DNA from: Allobosea lupini
GTDB taxonomy: Bacteria > Pseudomonadota > Alphaproteobacteria > Rhizobiales > Beijerinckiaceae
Assembly: GCF_900109525.1 (NCBI RefSeq)
Contig: NZ_FOAN01000001.1
Coordinates: 868,001 to 932,000 of the forward strand
Length of the DNA: 64,000 nucleotides
Direction of reading: 5' to 3'
Both the position numbers and the translations under genes were made by a program. Every line of letters begins with the position of its first letter. Position 1 is the stretch's first letter. The notes beneath the pieces were generated by a model that did no database searches, was not told the DNA's origin, and saw only the letters and a program-made list of their open reading frames with translations. Below, piece after piece: positions 8,388 through 17,159 of the stretch.

Positions 8388-8702
8388 TTATGCGGCCTGA
8401 TTGGAGGTAGAGCAGGCTTCGTCAACACAGCACTCGTCCGCGAGGAAGCCCACGAGAGCGGCCATCGCGGGATATTCGGCCCGGCAGATCAAGGTCGTGG
8501 CCTGCCGCTCCTGCGAGACCAGACCGTTCTGCACGAGACGCTGCATGTGGTGCGAGAGGGTCGAGGCGGGAATGCCCAGACGCTCCTGCACCTGATTGAC
8601 CGGGAGACCGCTGTGGCCAGCGCGGACCAGTACCCGGTAGAGCTTGAGGCGGGTCGGATTGCCGAGCGCCTCAAGCTGATTTGCCACTTCTTCGACTTTC
8701 AT
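8388..8702 (-). CDS. arsR: ArsR-family metalloregulatory repressor (second copy)
   Basis: A 104-residue winged-helix repressor. The HTH (VQERLGIPASTLSHHMQRL) and wing (GLVSQERQATTLICRAEY) are typical of ArsR/SmtB proteins. A Cys-Cys pair and a third Cys near the end (ECCVDEAC) form a plausible arsenite site; this C-terminal arrangement differs from the classic CxC in helix 3 of E. coli ArsR. I chose the ATG at 8702; a longer frame to 8804 overlaps acr3. The 58-bp gap to acr3 is AT-rich with a TCGATATTT stretch resembling the upstream ArsR site, so an internal promoter for this gene and the two behind it is possible. Confidence 0.88.
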   Translation of the reverse strand: MKVEEVANQLEALGNPTRLKLYRVLVRAGHSGLPVNQVQERLGIPASTLSHHMQRLVQNGLVSQERQATTLICRAEYPAMAALVGFLADECCVDEACSTSNQAA

Positions 8703-8760
8703 GGAAATAGATTGCGCCGCTCGACGCAAGCTGTCAATCGATATTTCCAAAATTCTCGAA

Positions 8761-9813
8761 TTACTCGGCAGCCTGGACCTTCCTGACGCTATCGCCGCGC
8801 TCATACCAGCCCTTCGAGCCGTTCACGATCCACACCACGGTCAGCATCACGGGAACCTCGATCAGCACGCCAACGACCGTGGCAAGCGCTGCTCCAGAGT
8901 TGAAGCCGAACAGGCTGATCGCGGCCGCCACGGCGAGCTCGAAGAAGTTGGAGGCGCCAATGAGGGCGGATGGTCCAGCGACGCAGTGCTGCTCGCCGGC
9001 AATCCGGTTCAGCAGATAGGCGAGGCCGGCATTGAAATAGACCTGGATGAGGATCGGCACGGCCAGGAGCGCGATCACCATCGGCTGCGCCAGGATCTGC
9101 TCGCCCTGGAAGCCGAACAGCAGCACGAGCGTCGCAAGGAGCGCAACGAGCGAGGCGGGACCAAGCCTGCCGAGCAGGCGGTCCAGCGCTGCCTGCCCGC
9201 CATTCGCCAGAACGCGGCTGCGAACGAGCTGAGCGACGATCACAGGAATGACGATGTAGAGGACGACCGAGAGAACCAGCGTTCCCCATGGCACCGTGAT
9301 CGCCGACAGGCCGAGCAACAGGCCGACGATCGGAGCGAAGGCGACGACCATGATCGCGTCGTTGAGCGCGACCTGGCTCAGCGTGAAATGCGGCTCGCCC
9401 TTCGTCAGGTTCGACCAGACGAAGACCATTGCGGTGCAGGGCGCCGCGGCGAGGATGATGAGCCCGGCGATGTAGCTGCTGATCTGCTCGGCGGGCAGCC
9501 ACGGACGGAACAGCCAGGCGATGAAGAACCAGCCCAAAGCCGCCATCGAGAAGGGCTTGACCGCCCAGTTGATGAAGAGCGTGACGCCGATGCCGCGCCA
9601 GTGCCGGCCGACCTGTCCGAGAGCCGCGAAGTCGATCTTCAGCAGCATGGGAATGACCATCAGCCAGATCAGCACCGCGACCGGCAGGTTAACCTTGGCG
9701 ATCTCCGCCGCGCCGATGGCCTGAAAGACACCGGGCATGACGTGGCCGAGCCCGATGCCGACGACGATGCACATGGCGACCCACAGGGTCAGGTAGCGTT
9801 CGAAGGTGGACAT
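8761..9813 (-). CDS. acr3: Arsenite efflux permease ACR3 (ArsB2)
   Basis: A 350-residue inner-membrane carrier of the bile/arsenite/riboflavin transporter superfamily, with about ten hydrophobic segments. The conserved helix-4 cysteine region AAPCTAMVFVWS and the following NLTKGEP are diagnostic of Acr3, which extrudes arsenite using the proton motive force. It starts 7 bp after the stop of the glutaredoxin-type arsC; the in-frame upstream TTG/ATG at 9861 would overlap that gene by 41 bp, so the ATG at 9813 is preferred. It is the export step for the arsenite made by the two upstream reductases. Confidence 0.95.
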   Translation of the reverse strand: MSTFERYLTLWVAMCIVVGIGLGHVMPGVFQAIGAAEIAKVNLPVAVLIWLMVIPMLLKIDFAALGQVGRHWRGIGVTLFINWAVKPFSMAALGWFFIAWLFRPWLPAEQISSYIAGLIILAAAPCTAMVFVWSNLTKGEPHFTLSQVALNDAIMVVAFAPIVGLLLGLSAITVPWGTLVLSVVLYIVIPVIVAQLVRSRVLANGGQAALDRLLGRLGPASLVALLATLVLLFGFQGEQILAQPMVIALLAVPILIQVYFNAGLAYLLNRIAGEQHCVAGPSALIGASNFFELAVAAAISLFGFNSGAALATVVGVLIEVPVMLTVVWIVNGSKGWYERGDSVRKVQAAE

Positions 9814-9820
9814 TGGCGCC

Positions 9821-10246
9821 TCAGGCGGGAGTGATGGGTTGACCGGCGGCGTCGACGACAAGTTCGCCGTCTTCCTTGCGGAATGCGCCGAGCTGCGGCG
9901 GCAACAGGGGCAGCACGGCCTCGGAGGGGCGACAGAGCCTCACACCTTTTGGCGAGACGACGAGCGGCCGGTTGATGAGAATTGGGTTGGCCTCGACGGC
10001 AGCGAGCAAGGCATCGTCGGAAAGATCGGGGGCATCCAGGCCGAGCTCGGCAAAGGGCGTGCCCTTCTCCCGCAGGATGTCTCGCACCGTCAGCTCCGCA
10101 CGGGCCAGGAGCTGGAGCAGCAGCGCCCTTGACGGAGGTGTTCTCAGGTACTCGATCACATGCGGCTCGACACCTGCATTGCGGATCAGGCCGAGCGTGT
10201 TCCGCGACGTCCCACACGCCGGATTGTGATAGATGATGACGTCCAT
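9821..10246 (-). CDS. arsC: Arsenate reductase, glutaredoxin-coupled (ArsC/Spx fold)
   Basis: A 141-residue ArsC of the thioredoxin-fold family. The active-site Cys is in HNPACGTSRN near the N-terminus, and the arginines expected for arsenate binding occur in EYLRTPPSR and NRPLVV. It reduces arsenate to arsenite using glutathione and glutaredoxin. The ATG at 10246 shares one base with the preceding stop (TGATG); a GTG one codon earlier is an alternative. Placed between the phosphatase-type arsC and acr3, it gives the operon two chemically distinct arsenate reductases. Confidence 0.93.
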   Translation of the reverse strand: MDVIIYHNPACGTSRNTLGLIRNAGVEPHVIEYLRTPPSRALLLQLLARAELTVRDILREKGTPFAELGLDAPDLSDDALLAAVEANPILINRPLVVSPKGVRLCRPSEAVLPLLPPQLGAFRKEDGELVVDAAGQPITPA

Positions 10247-10773
10247 CACGCCATCTCCGGGCGACGGCCAGTCGTGCCTTCGAGCGCACCGATTTGCCTG
10301 ATCCGCTGCGCCAGCGCCATCTCGTCAAGGCTGGCGACCGGCAGCGACAGCAGCACATTGATGCGGTTGCGCAGATAGCGCAGCGCCGTCACGAAGGCGC
10401 GCTCACGCTCGATCTCGCTGCCCTCAACGTGCGAGGGATCTTCGATTCCCCAATGCGCGGTGATCGGCCGGCCCGGCCAAAGCGGGCAAGCTTCGCCGGC
10501 CGCCTGGTCGCAGACGGTGACGACCATGTCCATCACGGGAGCGCCGGGGGCGGCGAACACGTCCCATGTTTTCGAAGACAGTCCAGTGGTCGGAATGCCC
10601 TCCGCCTCCAGGACTTTGATAGCCATGGGCTTCGGACCAGGGCCGCCTTCGCTGCCGGCGGAAAAAGCGCGGAAGCGCCCCTCTCCGAGATGGTTCAGCA
10701 GCGCCTCGGCCATGATCGAGCGCGCTGAATTATGGGTGCATAGAAACAGCACGTTGTGGACGCGATCAGGCAT
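10246..10773 (-). CDS. arsC: Arsenate reductase, LMW protein tyrosine phosphatase type
   Basis: A 175-residue protein of the low-molecular-weight tyrosine phosphatase fold. The anion-binding P-loop CTHNSAR (CX5R) is at the N-terminus and the catalytic Asp lies in HWGIEDPSHVEG. Such proteins act as thioredoxin-coupled arsenate reductases. The start overlaps the end of the first arsR by 8 bp, and the C-terminus overlaps the next arsC by one base. The family also contains true phosphatases, but position inside an ars operon makes arsenate reduction very likely. Confidence 0.92.
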   Translation of the reverse strand: MPDRVHNVLFLCTHNSARSIMAEALLNHLGEGRFRAFSAGSEGGPGPKPMAIKVLEAEGIPTTGLSSKTWDVFAAPGAPVMDMVVTVCDQAAGEACPLWPGRPITAHWGIEDPSHVEGSEIERERAFVTALRYLRNRINVLLSLPVASLDEMALAQRIRQIGALEGTTGRRPEMA

Positions 10774-11125
10774 CGGTCGTGACCTTGGCAGGTTGGCAGC
10801 AGGGGGTGAGCTCGGCGAGCAGAGGAGCGCAGATTTCCGGGCGACCGCCGCAGCAATCCTTGAGGAGGAAGGCGACGACCGAACGTAGGGCGTCGAGATC
10901 CGCCCGGTAGACGATCGAGCGGCTGAAGCGCTCGGAACGAACGAGCCCGGCGCGACTGAGGATCGCAAGATGCGAGGACATCGTATTGTGCGGGACATCC
11001 AGGCGCCGCGCGACTTCACCGGCGGGCAGACCCTCCGGCTCCGCCGTTACCAGCAGGCGAAACACGTCGAGGCGGGTACCCTGCGCCATCGCGGCGAGAG
11101 CGAGGATGACTTGCTCGTTTTCCAT
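10766..11125 (-). CDS. arsR: ArsR-family repressor, first gene of the arsenic operon
   Basis: A 119-residue ArsR/SmtB repressor with HTH EVARRLDVPHNTMSSHL and wing GLVRSERFSRSIVYRADLD. Metalloid ligands are likely the C-terminal DCCGG and TPCCQ cysteine pairs, plus the Cys of PEICAP. It is the first gene of a seven-gene minus-strand run ending at 5707. A perfect palindrome (11140-11149) lies 15 bp upstream of the chosen ATG and is probably its operator. The longer in-frame start at 11161 would place the operator inside the gene and is rejected. Confidence 0.92.
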   Translation of the reverse strand: MENEQVILALAAMAQGTRLDVFRLLVTAEPEGLPAGEVARRLDVPHNTMSSHLAILSRAGLVRSERFSRSIVYRADLDALRSVVAFLLKDCCGGRPEICAPLLAELTPCCQPAKVTTDA

Positions 11126-11139
11126 ATGTCGAGACTTAT

Positions 11140-11149
11140 CGATATATCG
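11140..11149. promoter_or_regulatory. Candidate ArsR operator
   Basis: CGATATATCG is a perfect 10-bp palindrome within an AT-rich stretch just upstream of the first arsR. ArsR repressors of alphaproteobacteria bind similar ATA/TAT-containing dyads over the promoter. Binding is inferred. Confidence 0.5.
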
Positions 11150-11292
11150 GGATCGACGCAAGGCTCAGTTGCGGTATCGGACCAGCAGCCCAATATCCGA
11201 GCCCCTCGTCAGAGTGGCGCCGGTCCAGAGTTTCCAGCACAACGGTTTCGGTCGCGCTGGTATGGAGCGCTTCTCAGGTCGCCGAGCCCTAA

Positions 11293-11469
11293 TGCGACAA
11301 TAGCTCACGCAACAAGCTCGACCGCCATGTCGCCAGTCACGCGAACGATGCCGATCTCCGTCGCAAGGCAATGACCGCGCTCATCCCAAAGCTGGCGCGG
11401 GTGGCGCATGCCGTCGTCACGACGGGAACGGAAGACCGGCCGTTCCTCGAGCGGTCGGCAGCCAGGTGA
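11293..11469 (+). pseudogene. C-terminal remnant of an IS110/IS116-type transposase
   Basis: A 58-codon open frame bounded by a stop at 11290 ends in KAMTALIPKLARVAHAVV followed by TGTEDRPFLE. This matches in style the end of IS110-family transposases (KAxxAxxxKLARVxxAxVKTGxxYRPFxE). No start, catalytic DEDD region or inverted ends are seen, and the rest of the 11126-11549 gap contains no other gene. It looks like an old scar at the border between the arsenic operon and the exopolysaccharide locus. Family call is from memory of the motif, not from a search. Confidence 0.5.
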
Positions 11470-11549
11470 CAGGCCCCTCTCTGCGAATGCACCGAGGGCG
11501 CGACAGGCAACCCTTCAGACAATGTTTTTGCCGACGGCGTTGTCCGCCT

Positions 11550-13718
11550 TCAGGCCGGCGCCGGCTCCTTGTCGGGCATGGCCACCTCGATCGTCTCCGG
11601 CGCATCGACCATGACGAGTGCGATCGCGGCTCCGGTCAGGTCGGTGAGGCGATAGGCAGCCTCGACCGCATGGCCGTTGCCGACATGGCCGGCCATGACC
11701 AGCGCGCCCTGAGCACGGCCGAGCAGCGGCGCCAGCGCCTCCGCCTCATCGGTCGAGGTGGCGGCGACCAGCACCCAGTCATAGGTCTCGCAGAGCGCAT
11801 CGAGCGCGACGTCGACGATGTCGGATGCCGCCAGCACGGCCGCCCGCCCGGCCCGGCCCGGCGCGATCTCGTGCAGACGCGAATCCGGCTCGCGCGTGAT
11901 GATGTCGGAGAACATCGCCTCGCCGGCGAGCAGCTCGGAGAAGCCAGCCCGATCGCGGGAATCGCTGGCGAGGTCGACCAGGATGCAGCGGCTGCGCTCG
12001 GAGAGAAGCAGCGCCAGCGCCCGCGGCAAAGCCTCGCCGGGCTCTGCCCCGTCCAGCACCACGACGAGCGGCGCATGGCCTTCGCTCGGCTTGTTGATGC
12101 AGGCCGCGAGATCGGCGGCCGCCGACTCAGGGTCGGCGACATCGAGATGAAGCTGGCCGACACGCCCGCCATGGGTCAGAAGGCCGGCAATACGCTCGCG
12201 GCGCGCCGGCGCCGCCTTCGCGGCGCCCTGCTCATCCTCTTCCGACGCCTCCATCTGCGGCTCGGCACGTGCCCGCATCTTGCGGCGCGGCGCGTCCTCG
12301 GCGGGCGCCGGGGTTCCGCCATTCAGAAGCTCGCGCGAGACGACCGCCGCCAGCGTGACCAGGAAGGTCGCAAGCGTCGCGACGACCATGGTCGGCAGCT
12401 TCTTCGGGAAGGAAGGAGCGGTCGGCTCGACGGCGCGGGAGATGACGCGGGCATCGGCCGGGGTCGCGTTCTGCGCGTCGCGGGCGAGCGCCTCGCGATA
12501 GCGCAGCATGTACTGTTCGAGCTGCTCGCGCTGGGTACGGGCCTCGCGCTCGAGCGCGCGCAGCTGGACCTCGTCGTCATTGGCGCCGGAGGCGGTCTTC
12601 TTCTGGCCGTCGAGGGCGGCGGTGACGCTCTCGACGCGCTGGCCGGCGATCTTGGCCTCGTTCTCAAGCGTGCGCACGGCGCGCTCGGCGGCAGCGCGGA
12701 TCTGGCCTTCGAGATCGGCGAGCTGAGCGTTCAACTCCTTGATGCGCGGGTGCTCCGACAGGAGGTTGCGCGATTCGAGCGCGATCTGGGCGCGCAGGTT
12801 GACGCGCTGCTCGACCAGCCGGCGGACGAGCTCATTGTTGGCGACATCCGGAATCTCGAAAGTGCGGCCGGCCTTGATGGCGTCGCGGATGATCGAGGCC
12901 TTGGCTTGCGACTCGGCCTGCTGGTTGCGCGCAGCGGAGAGCTGCGTCGACAGATCGGCGAGCTGCTGGGCGGTGATCGTGGTGTTGTTGGCGCCGACGA
13001 GCAGGCCGTGGCGGGAGCGGAATTCCTCGACCTTGGCCTCGGATTCAGCCAGTTTCCTGCGCAGCGGCTCGATCGTGGTCGAAAGCCAGGACGAGGCGCT
13101 GCGCGCGGTGTCCTGCTTGGCCGCCTCCTCCATGTCGAGATAAGCGGCGGCGATCTCATTGGCGCCCTTGGCGGCGAGCGCCGGGTCCTGCGAGGTGAAC
13201 TCGACCGCGACGATGCGCGAGCGCCCGACCGGGAAGACCAGGAGCCGGTCGTAGTACTTCTCCAGCACCCGCTCCTCCGGCGAGCGATCGGCCGGATGGG
13301 CGCCGATGCCGAGCAGCACGCCGACCTTCTTCAGCGCGCCGAGCGCGCCGGCTCCGGAGTCGAATTCGGGATTGCCGACAAGGCCGATGCGCTTGATCGC
13401 CTCGCGCGCCAGATCCCGCGACATGATGACCTGGACCTGGCTCTGCACGCCCTCGGCATCGAATTGCTGGCCGGAATTGTCGGAGGACTGGCCCGGCCGC
13501 GTGTAGTAGCTGTCGCGGCTCTGCAGCAGAAGCTGGGCCTGGCCGGTATAGCGCGGCGGGATGACGTTGACCGCGGCGAAGGACAAGCCCAACGCCGCCA
13601 ATGTCGGCCCGATGATCCAAAGCTTCTTCGCCTTGATCGCGGCCCAGAGAGCCGGCAAGTCGAGCAGGTCGGAGCGGCTCTCGCCGGCGGCCGCAACGGT
13701 ATCGTAGCGAGCGGTCAT
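11550..13718 (-). CDS. Exopolysaccharide chain-length/transport protein, GumC/ExoP-type with degenerate kinase domain
   Basis: A 722-residue polysaccharide co-polymerase. Residues ~30-55 form the first membrane helix and begin a Wzz domain (PPRYTGQAQLLLQSRD). A long coiled-coil periplasmic region follows, and a second helix at about 440-465 is preceded by a Pro-rich turn (PSFPKKLP). The cytoplasmic C-terminus has the layout of a bacterial tyrosine kinase, but the Walker A GKS/T is replaced (AEPGEALPRA), the Walker A' reads CILVDLASDS, and there is no Tyr-rich tail. Kinase activity is therefore unlikely. The ATG at 13718 has a GGAAG ribosome site; the ATG five codons earlier has none. It diverges from the OPX lipoprotein gene at 13899, its expected partner. 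Confidence 0.88.
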   Translation of the reverse strand: MTARYDTVAAAGESRSDLLDLPALWAAIKAKKLWIIGPTLAALGLSFAAVNVIPPRYTGQAQLLLQSRDSYYTRPGQSSDNSGQQFDAEGVQSQVQVIMSRDLAREAIKRIGLVGNPEFDSGAGALGALKKVGVLLGIGAHPADRSPEERVLEKYYDRLLVFPVGRSRIVAVEFTSQDPALAAKGANEIAAAYLDMEEAAKQDTARSASSWLSTTIEPLRRKLAESEAKVEEFRSRHGLLVGANNTTITAQQLADLSTQLSAARNQQAESQAKASIIRDAIKAGRTFEIPDVANNELVRRLVEQRVNLRAQIALESRNLLSEHPRIKELNAQLADLEGQIRAAAERAVRTLENEAKIAGQRVESVTAALDGQKKTASGANDDEVQLRALEREARTQREQLEQYMLRYREALARDAQNATPADARVISRAVEPTAPSFPKKLPTMVVATLATFLVTLAAVVSRELLNGGTPAPAEDAPRRKMRARAEPQMEASEEDEQGAAKAAPARRERIAGLLTHGGRVGQLHLDVADPESAAADLAACINKPSEGHAPLVVVLDGAEPGEALPRALALLLSERSRCILVDLASDSRDRAGFSELLAGEAMFSDIITREPDSRLHEIAPGRAGRAAVLAASDIVDVALDALCETYDWVLVAATSTDEAEALAPLLGRAQGALVMAGHVGNGHAVEAAYRLTDLTGAAIALVMVDAPETIEVAMPDKEPAPA

Positions 13719-13898
13719 GAGGCTTCCATTCACGCAGAACTCTTGTGCCCCTGGGGGAGCACGTCACCTCATCTGAGCGCATTAAGGTTATTGGCGGGTT
13801 AAAGCGGCGCGGCGCCGGAATACATCCCGCGCCCCGGCGCTCAGCCTTTGTTAACCATGTCGGCCTAATCCTAGAGACAGATTCTGAAGGGTTCGCCG

Positions 13899-14462
13899 GT
13901 GATGATGAGTAGACATCCCGTCTGTCTGGCGCTTGCCGCTGCGCTCGCAGTGGCCGGCTGCGCGCCGCGCATCGAAGCGCCTGAATTCGCCGTCGAGCGG
14001 ACTGCGCCCTACCAGCTCGCCAGCGGCGACAAGCTGCGCGTCATCGTGTTCGGGCAGGACAACCTCTCCAACATCTATGCCGTCGACGGCTCCGGCCGCA
14101 TCTCCATGCCGCTGATCGGCGCGGTCGAGGCGCAGGGGCGCTCGACGCAGCAGCTCGAGCGCGCGATCGAAGCACGCCTGCGCGCCGGCTATCTGCGCGA
14201 GCCAAAGGTCTCGGTCGAGGTCGACGCCTACCGGCCGTTCTTCGTGCTCGGAGAGGTCACCAATTCCGGCCAGTTCCCGTTCGTCAACGGCATGACGATG
14301 CAGACCGCGGTGGCGATTGCCGGCGGCTTCACGCCGCGCGGCCAGCGCAACTATGCCGAGGTCACCCGCCTGATGGACGGCCAACTCGTCACCGGCACGG
14401 TGCCGATCACCTATCCGGTCCGGCCCGGCGACACGATCGTGATCAAGGAACGCTGGTTCTGA
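13899..14462 (+). CDS. Outer-membrane polysaccharide export lipoprotein (OPX, Wza/GumB-like)
   Basis: A 187-residue secreted lipoprotein: signal peptide ending in LAVAGC at about residue 22, then a poly-export (PES) domain (YQLASGDKLRVIVFGQDNLS) and an SLBB domain (RPFFVLGEVTNSGQFPFVNG). It is much shorter than Wza (about 380 residues) and lacks the extra SLBB repeats and the C-terminal amphipathic helix that makes the Wza pore, as in GumB/ExoF-like short OPX proteins. The start is GTG 13899 or ATG 13902; the GAAGG at 13886-13890 favours the GTG. It stands divergent from the Wzz-type gene and 26 bp before a glycosyltransferase. Confidence 0.9.
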   Translation: MMMSRHPVCLALAAALAVAGCAPRIEAPEFAVERTAPYQLASGDKLRVIVFGQDNLSNIYAVDGSGRISMPLIGAVEAQGRSTQQLERAIEARLRAGYLREPKVSVEVDAYRPFFVLGEVTNSGQFPFVNGMTMQTAVAIAGGFTPRGQRNYAEVTRLMDGQLVTGTVPITYPVRPGDTIVIKERWF

Positions 14463-14488
14463 CCGGCTCTCCCCGGGATACCGCCATC

Positions 14489-15652
14489 ATGCCCGCTGCG
14501 GCCGGCTCTGCTCCGCTCAAGATCCTGCATGTCTTCCGCGCACCGCTCGGCGGGCTCTTCCGGCATGTGCTCGACCTCGCCCGTGGCCAGATCGCGCGCG
14601 GCCATGCCGTCGGCATCTTCTGCGATTCGACCACGGGCGGCGCCCGCGCCGATCAGGTCTTCGCCGAGCTCGCACCGCAGCTTTCGCTCGGCGTCACTCG
14701 CGTGCCGATGTCGCGCTATCCGAGCCTCACCGATCTGCGTGCGCAGATCTCGCAGGTCTCGATCCGCGATCGGATCGCGCCGCAGATCGTGCACGCGCAC
14801 GGCTCCAAGGGCGGCGTCTACGCTCGCCTGCCGGCGCTGGTCTCGCCCCGCCGACGCTACATCACCGCCTATACGCCGCATGGCGGCAGCTTCAACTACA
14901 AGCCCGGCAGCGCCGAGCACCGCGTCTATATGACGATCGAGCGCCTGCTCGAGCGGGCGACCGACATGTTCCTGTTCGAGAGCGCCTTCATCGCAGGCCG
15001 CTTCGAGGCCCATGTCGGGCACAAGCCGCGCACCGACCATCGCGTCGTGCTGAACGGCATCTCGGAAGCCGAATTCGAGCCGATCGACCATGCCGACGCC
15101 GCGTTCGACCTCGTCTATCTCGGCGAACTGCGCTCGGCCAAGGGCGTCGACACGCTGATCGAGGCGCTCGCGCTGTTGAAGCGCTACGACAGGTTGACGC
15201 CGCGCATCCTGATCGTCGGCTCCGGCCCGGACGAGGCGCTGCTACGGCAGATGACCGTCGAGCAAGGCGTCGCGAGCCAATGCGTGTTCGAGCCGCCGGG
15301 GCCGATCCGCGCCGCGCTCGCCAAGGCGCATGTCATGGTGATCCCGTCCCGGGCGGAATCGCTGCCCTATGTGATCCTGGAAGCGGCCGCGGCGGCGCAG
15401 CCGCTGATCGCGACCGATGTCGGCGGCATCAAAGAGATCTACGGCCCCAGGCATGCCGACCGTCTGATCTCCGCCAACGAGCCGACCATCCTGGCCGATG
15501 CGATCCGCAAGGCCCTGGCGACACCGGAGGCGGAACGGCTGGCCGAGGCCGCCGACCTCGCACTGCACGTCAGGGCCAATTTCTGCCTGAATGCGATGAT
15601 CGACGGCGTCCTCGACGCCTATCGGGCCGCGCTCGCCAAGCGCGGCGGCTGA
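14489..15652 (+). CDS. Family 4 glycosyltransferase
   Basis: A 387-residue GT-B glycosyltransferase. The N-terminal fold begins at ILHVFRAPLGGLFRHVLDLARG. The C-terminal donor-binding domain includes LVYLGELRSAKGVDTLIEAL, ILIVGSGPDE and the E-x7-E-like region VIPSRAESLPYVILEAAAAAQP with GGIKEI behind it, as in GT4 retaining enzymes. It would add a sugar to the lipid-linked repeat unit in the cytoplasm. It follows the OPX lipoprotein gene by 26 bp and is probably in its operon. Sugar specificity is unknown. Confidence 0.88.
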   Translation: MPAAAGSAPLKILHVFRAPLGGLFRHVLDLARGQIARGHAVGIFCDSTTGGARADQVFAELAPQLSLGVTRVPMSRYPSLTDLRAQISQVSIRDRIAPQIVHAHGSKGGVYARLPALVSPRRRYITAYTPHGGSFNYKPGSAEHRVYMTIERLLERATDMFLFESAFIAGRFEAHVGHKPRTDHRVVLNGISEAEFEPIDHADAAFDLVYLGELRSAKGVDTLIEALALLKRYDRLTPRILIVGSGPDEALLRQMTVEQGVASQCVFEPPGPIRAALAKAHVMVIPSRAESLPYVILEAAAAAQPLIATDVGGIKEIYGPRHADRLISANEPTILADAIRKALATPEAERLAEAADLALHVRANFCLNAMIDGVLDAYRAALAKRGG

Positions 15653-15783
15653 TCGGCTGCCCCAAGATTTTGCAGCCGAGCAGAGCCCCGGGGCCGGCAT
15701 CGATCGAGGGTAGAATATCCTTCTCCATTGGCGCATCCTGCCTCCGCAGCGCGCGAGACGACGCCGCCGCGAGGGAGGACATG

Positions 15784-17154
15784 ATGGGCAAGCAGGAACG
15801 GTCCCTGGGCGAACTCTATGGCGACGATCCCGAGCGCGGCGACGCGCTGGCCTTCGGCCGCCGGACCGGCGCCTCGCGCCGCGGCTTCCTCGGCGGCGCC
15901 GGGCTCGCGGCGATGGGTGCAGCTGTCGGCGGCGCGATCCCGTTCTCGGACCAGATGCCGGCCGGGCTGATTCCCGTCGCACTGGCGCAGGGCATACCGC
16001 CCGCCTCCGCCGTCCCGTCCGCGGCCCCGGCGACCGCCACGCCGAAGGGCCCGGAATTTCTCAATTTCCCCGGCAAGGCCAAGGGCCTTGTCCTGCTCGG
16101 CGACCGGCCGCTCGTCGCCGAAACGCCCGAGCACATGCTCGACGACGATACCACGCCGATCGAGAAGTTCTTCGTCCGCAACAACGGCCAGACGCCCGAG
16201 CCTTTCACCGAGGGCGACGCCTGGGAATTGACCATCGATGGCGAGGTCAACACGCCGCTGACGATCAAGCTCGGCGAGCTCAAGCAGACGTTCACGCACA
16301 AGACCTTCCGCACGGTGCTGGAATGCGGCGGCAATGGCCGCTCGTTCTTCCAGCCGCAGGCACGCGGCAACCAGTGGACCAATGGCGGCGCCGGCTGCGC
16401 CGAATGGACCGGCGTACCGCTCGCCGACGTGCTGCAGAGCGCCGGCCTGAAGTCGACCGCCGTCCACACCGCCAATTACGGCGCCGATCAGCACCTATCC
16501 GGTGATGCGAGCAAGGATGCGATCTCGCGCGGCGTGCCGATCGCGGCGGCGCTGGAGCCGCATGCGCTGCTGGTCTGGGCGATGAACGGCCAGCCGCTGC
16601 CTGCCATCCATGGCGGGCCGCTGCGGGTGATCATTCCCGGCTTCCCGGCCTCGGTCTCGCATAAATGGCTGAAGCGGATCGCGATCCGCGACAAGGTGCA
16701 TGACGGCCAGGGCATGGGTGGCACCTCGTACTCCGTCGCGATCAAGCCGATGATCCCCGGCGGCAAGACCGACGACTCCAACATGCGCACCATGACCGAC
16801 ATGCCGGTGCGCGGCATCATCACCAATCCGGCCAACGGCACGCGCCTGGCAGCCGGCACACGCAGGCTCGCGCTGCGCGGCGCCGCCTGGGACGGGCATG
16901 AGGGCGTCTCGCGCGTCGATGTCTCGATCGATTTCGGCGCGACCTGGCAGCCGGCCAAGGCGGCCGAACCGCGCAACCGCTATGATTGGCGGCGCTGGAC
17001 CGCCGAGGTCGAGCTGCCGTCCGACGGCTATTACGAGCTTTGGGTCCGCGCCACCGACAGCAAGGGCCGGGCGCAGCCGCATGTCGCCGGCGGCTGGAAC
17101 CCGCAGGGCTACGGCGCCAACCCGATGCACCGGGTCGCGGTACTGGTCGGTTGA
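15784..17154 (+). CDS. Molybdopterin sulfite oxidase/dehydrogenase catalytic subunit (SorA-like)
   Basis: A 456-residue periplasmic molybdoenzyme. A twin-arginine signal (SRRGFLGGAGLAAMG, about residues 34-48) ends near a VALAQ site. The Mo-coordinating Cys is in VLECGGNGRSF. The C-terminal dimerisation domain of the sulfite oxidase family follows (GTRRLALRGAAW, VSRVDVSIDFGATW). A small monohaem cytochrome c gene begins 5 bp downstream, the SorAB arrangement rather than SoxCD. The likely job is oxidation of sulfite to sulfate with electrons passed to cytochrome c. The ATG at 15784 lies 5 nt after GGGAGG; the ATG at 15781 would be too close. Confidence 0.85.
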   Translation: MGKQERSLGELYGDDPERGDALAFGRRTGASRRGFLGGAGLAAMGAAVGGAIPFSDQMPAGLIPVALAQGIPPASAVPSAAPATATPKGPEFLNFPGKAKGLVLLGDRPLVAETPEHMLDDDTTPIEKFFVRNNGQTPEPFTEGDAWELTIDGEVNTPLTIKLGELKQTFTHKTFRTVLECGGNGRSFFQPQARGNQWTNGGAGCAEWTGVPLADVLQSAGLKSTAVHTANYGADQHLSGDASKDAISRGVPIAAALEPHALLVWAMNGQPLPAIHGGPLRVIIPGFPASVSHKWLKRIAIRDKVHDGQGMGGTSYSVAIKPMIPGGKTDDSNMRTMTDMPVRGIITNPANGTRLAAGTRRLALRGAAWDGHEGVSRVDVSIDFGATWQPAKAAEPRNRYDWRRWTAEVELPSDGYYELWVRATDSKGRAQPHVAGGWNPQGYGANPMHRVAVLVG

Positions 17155-17159
17155 ACGCC

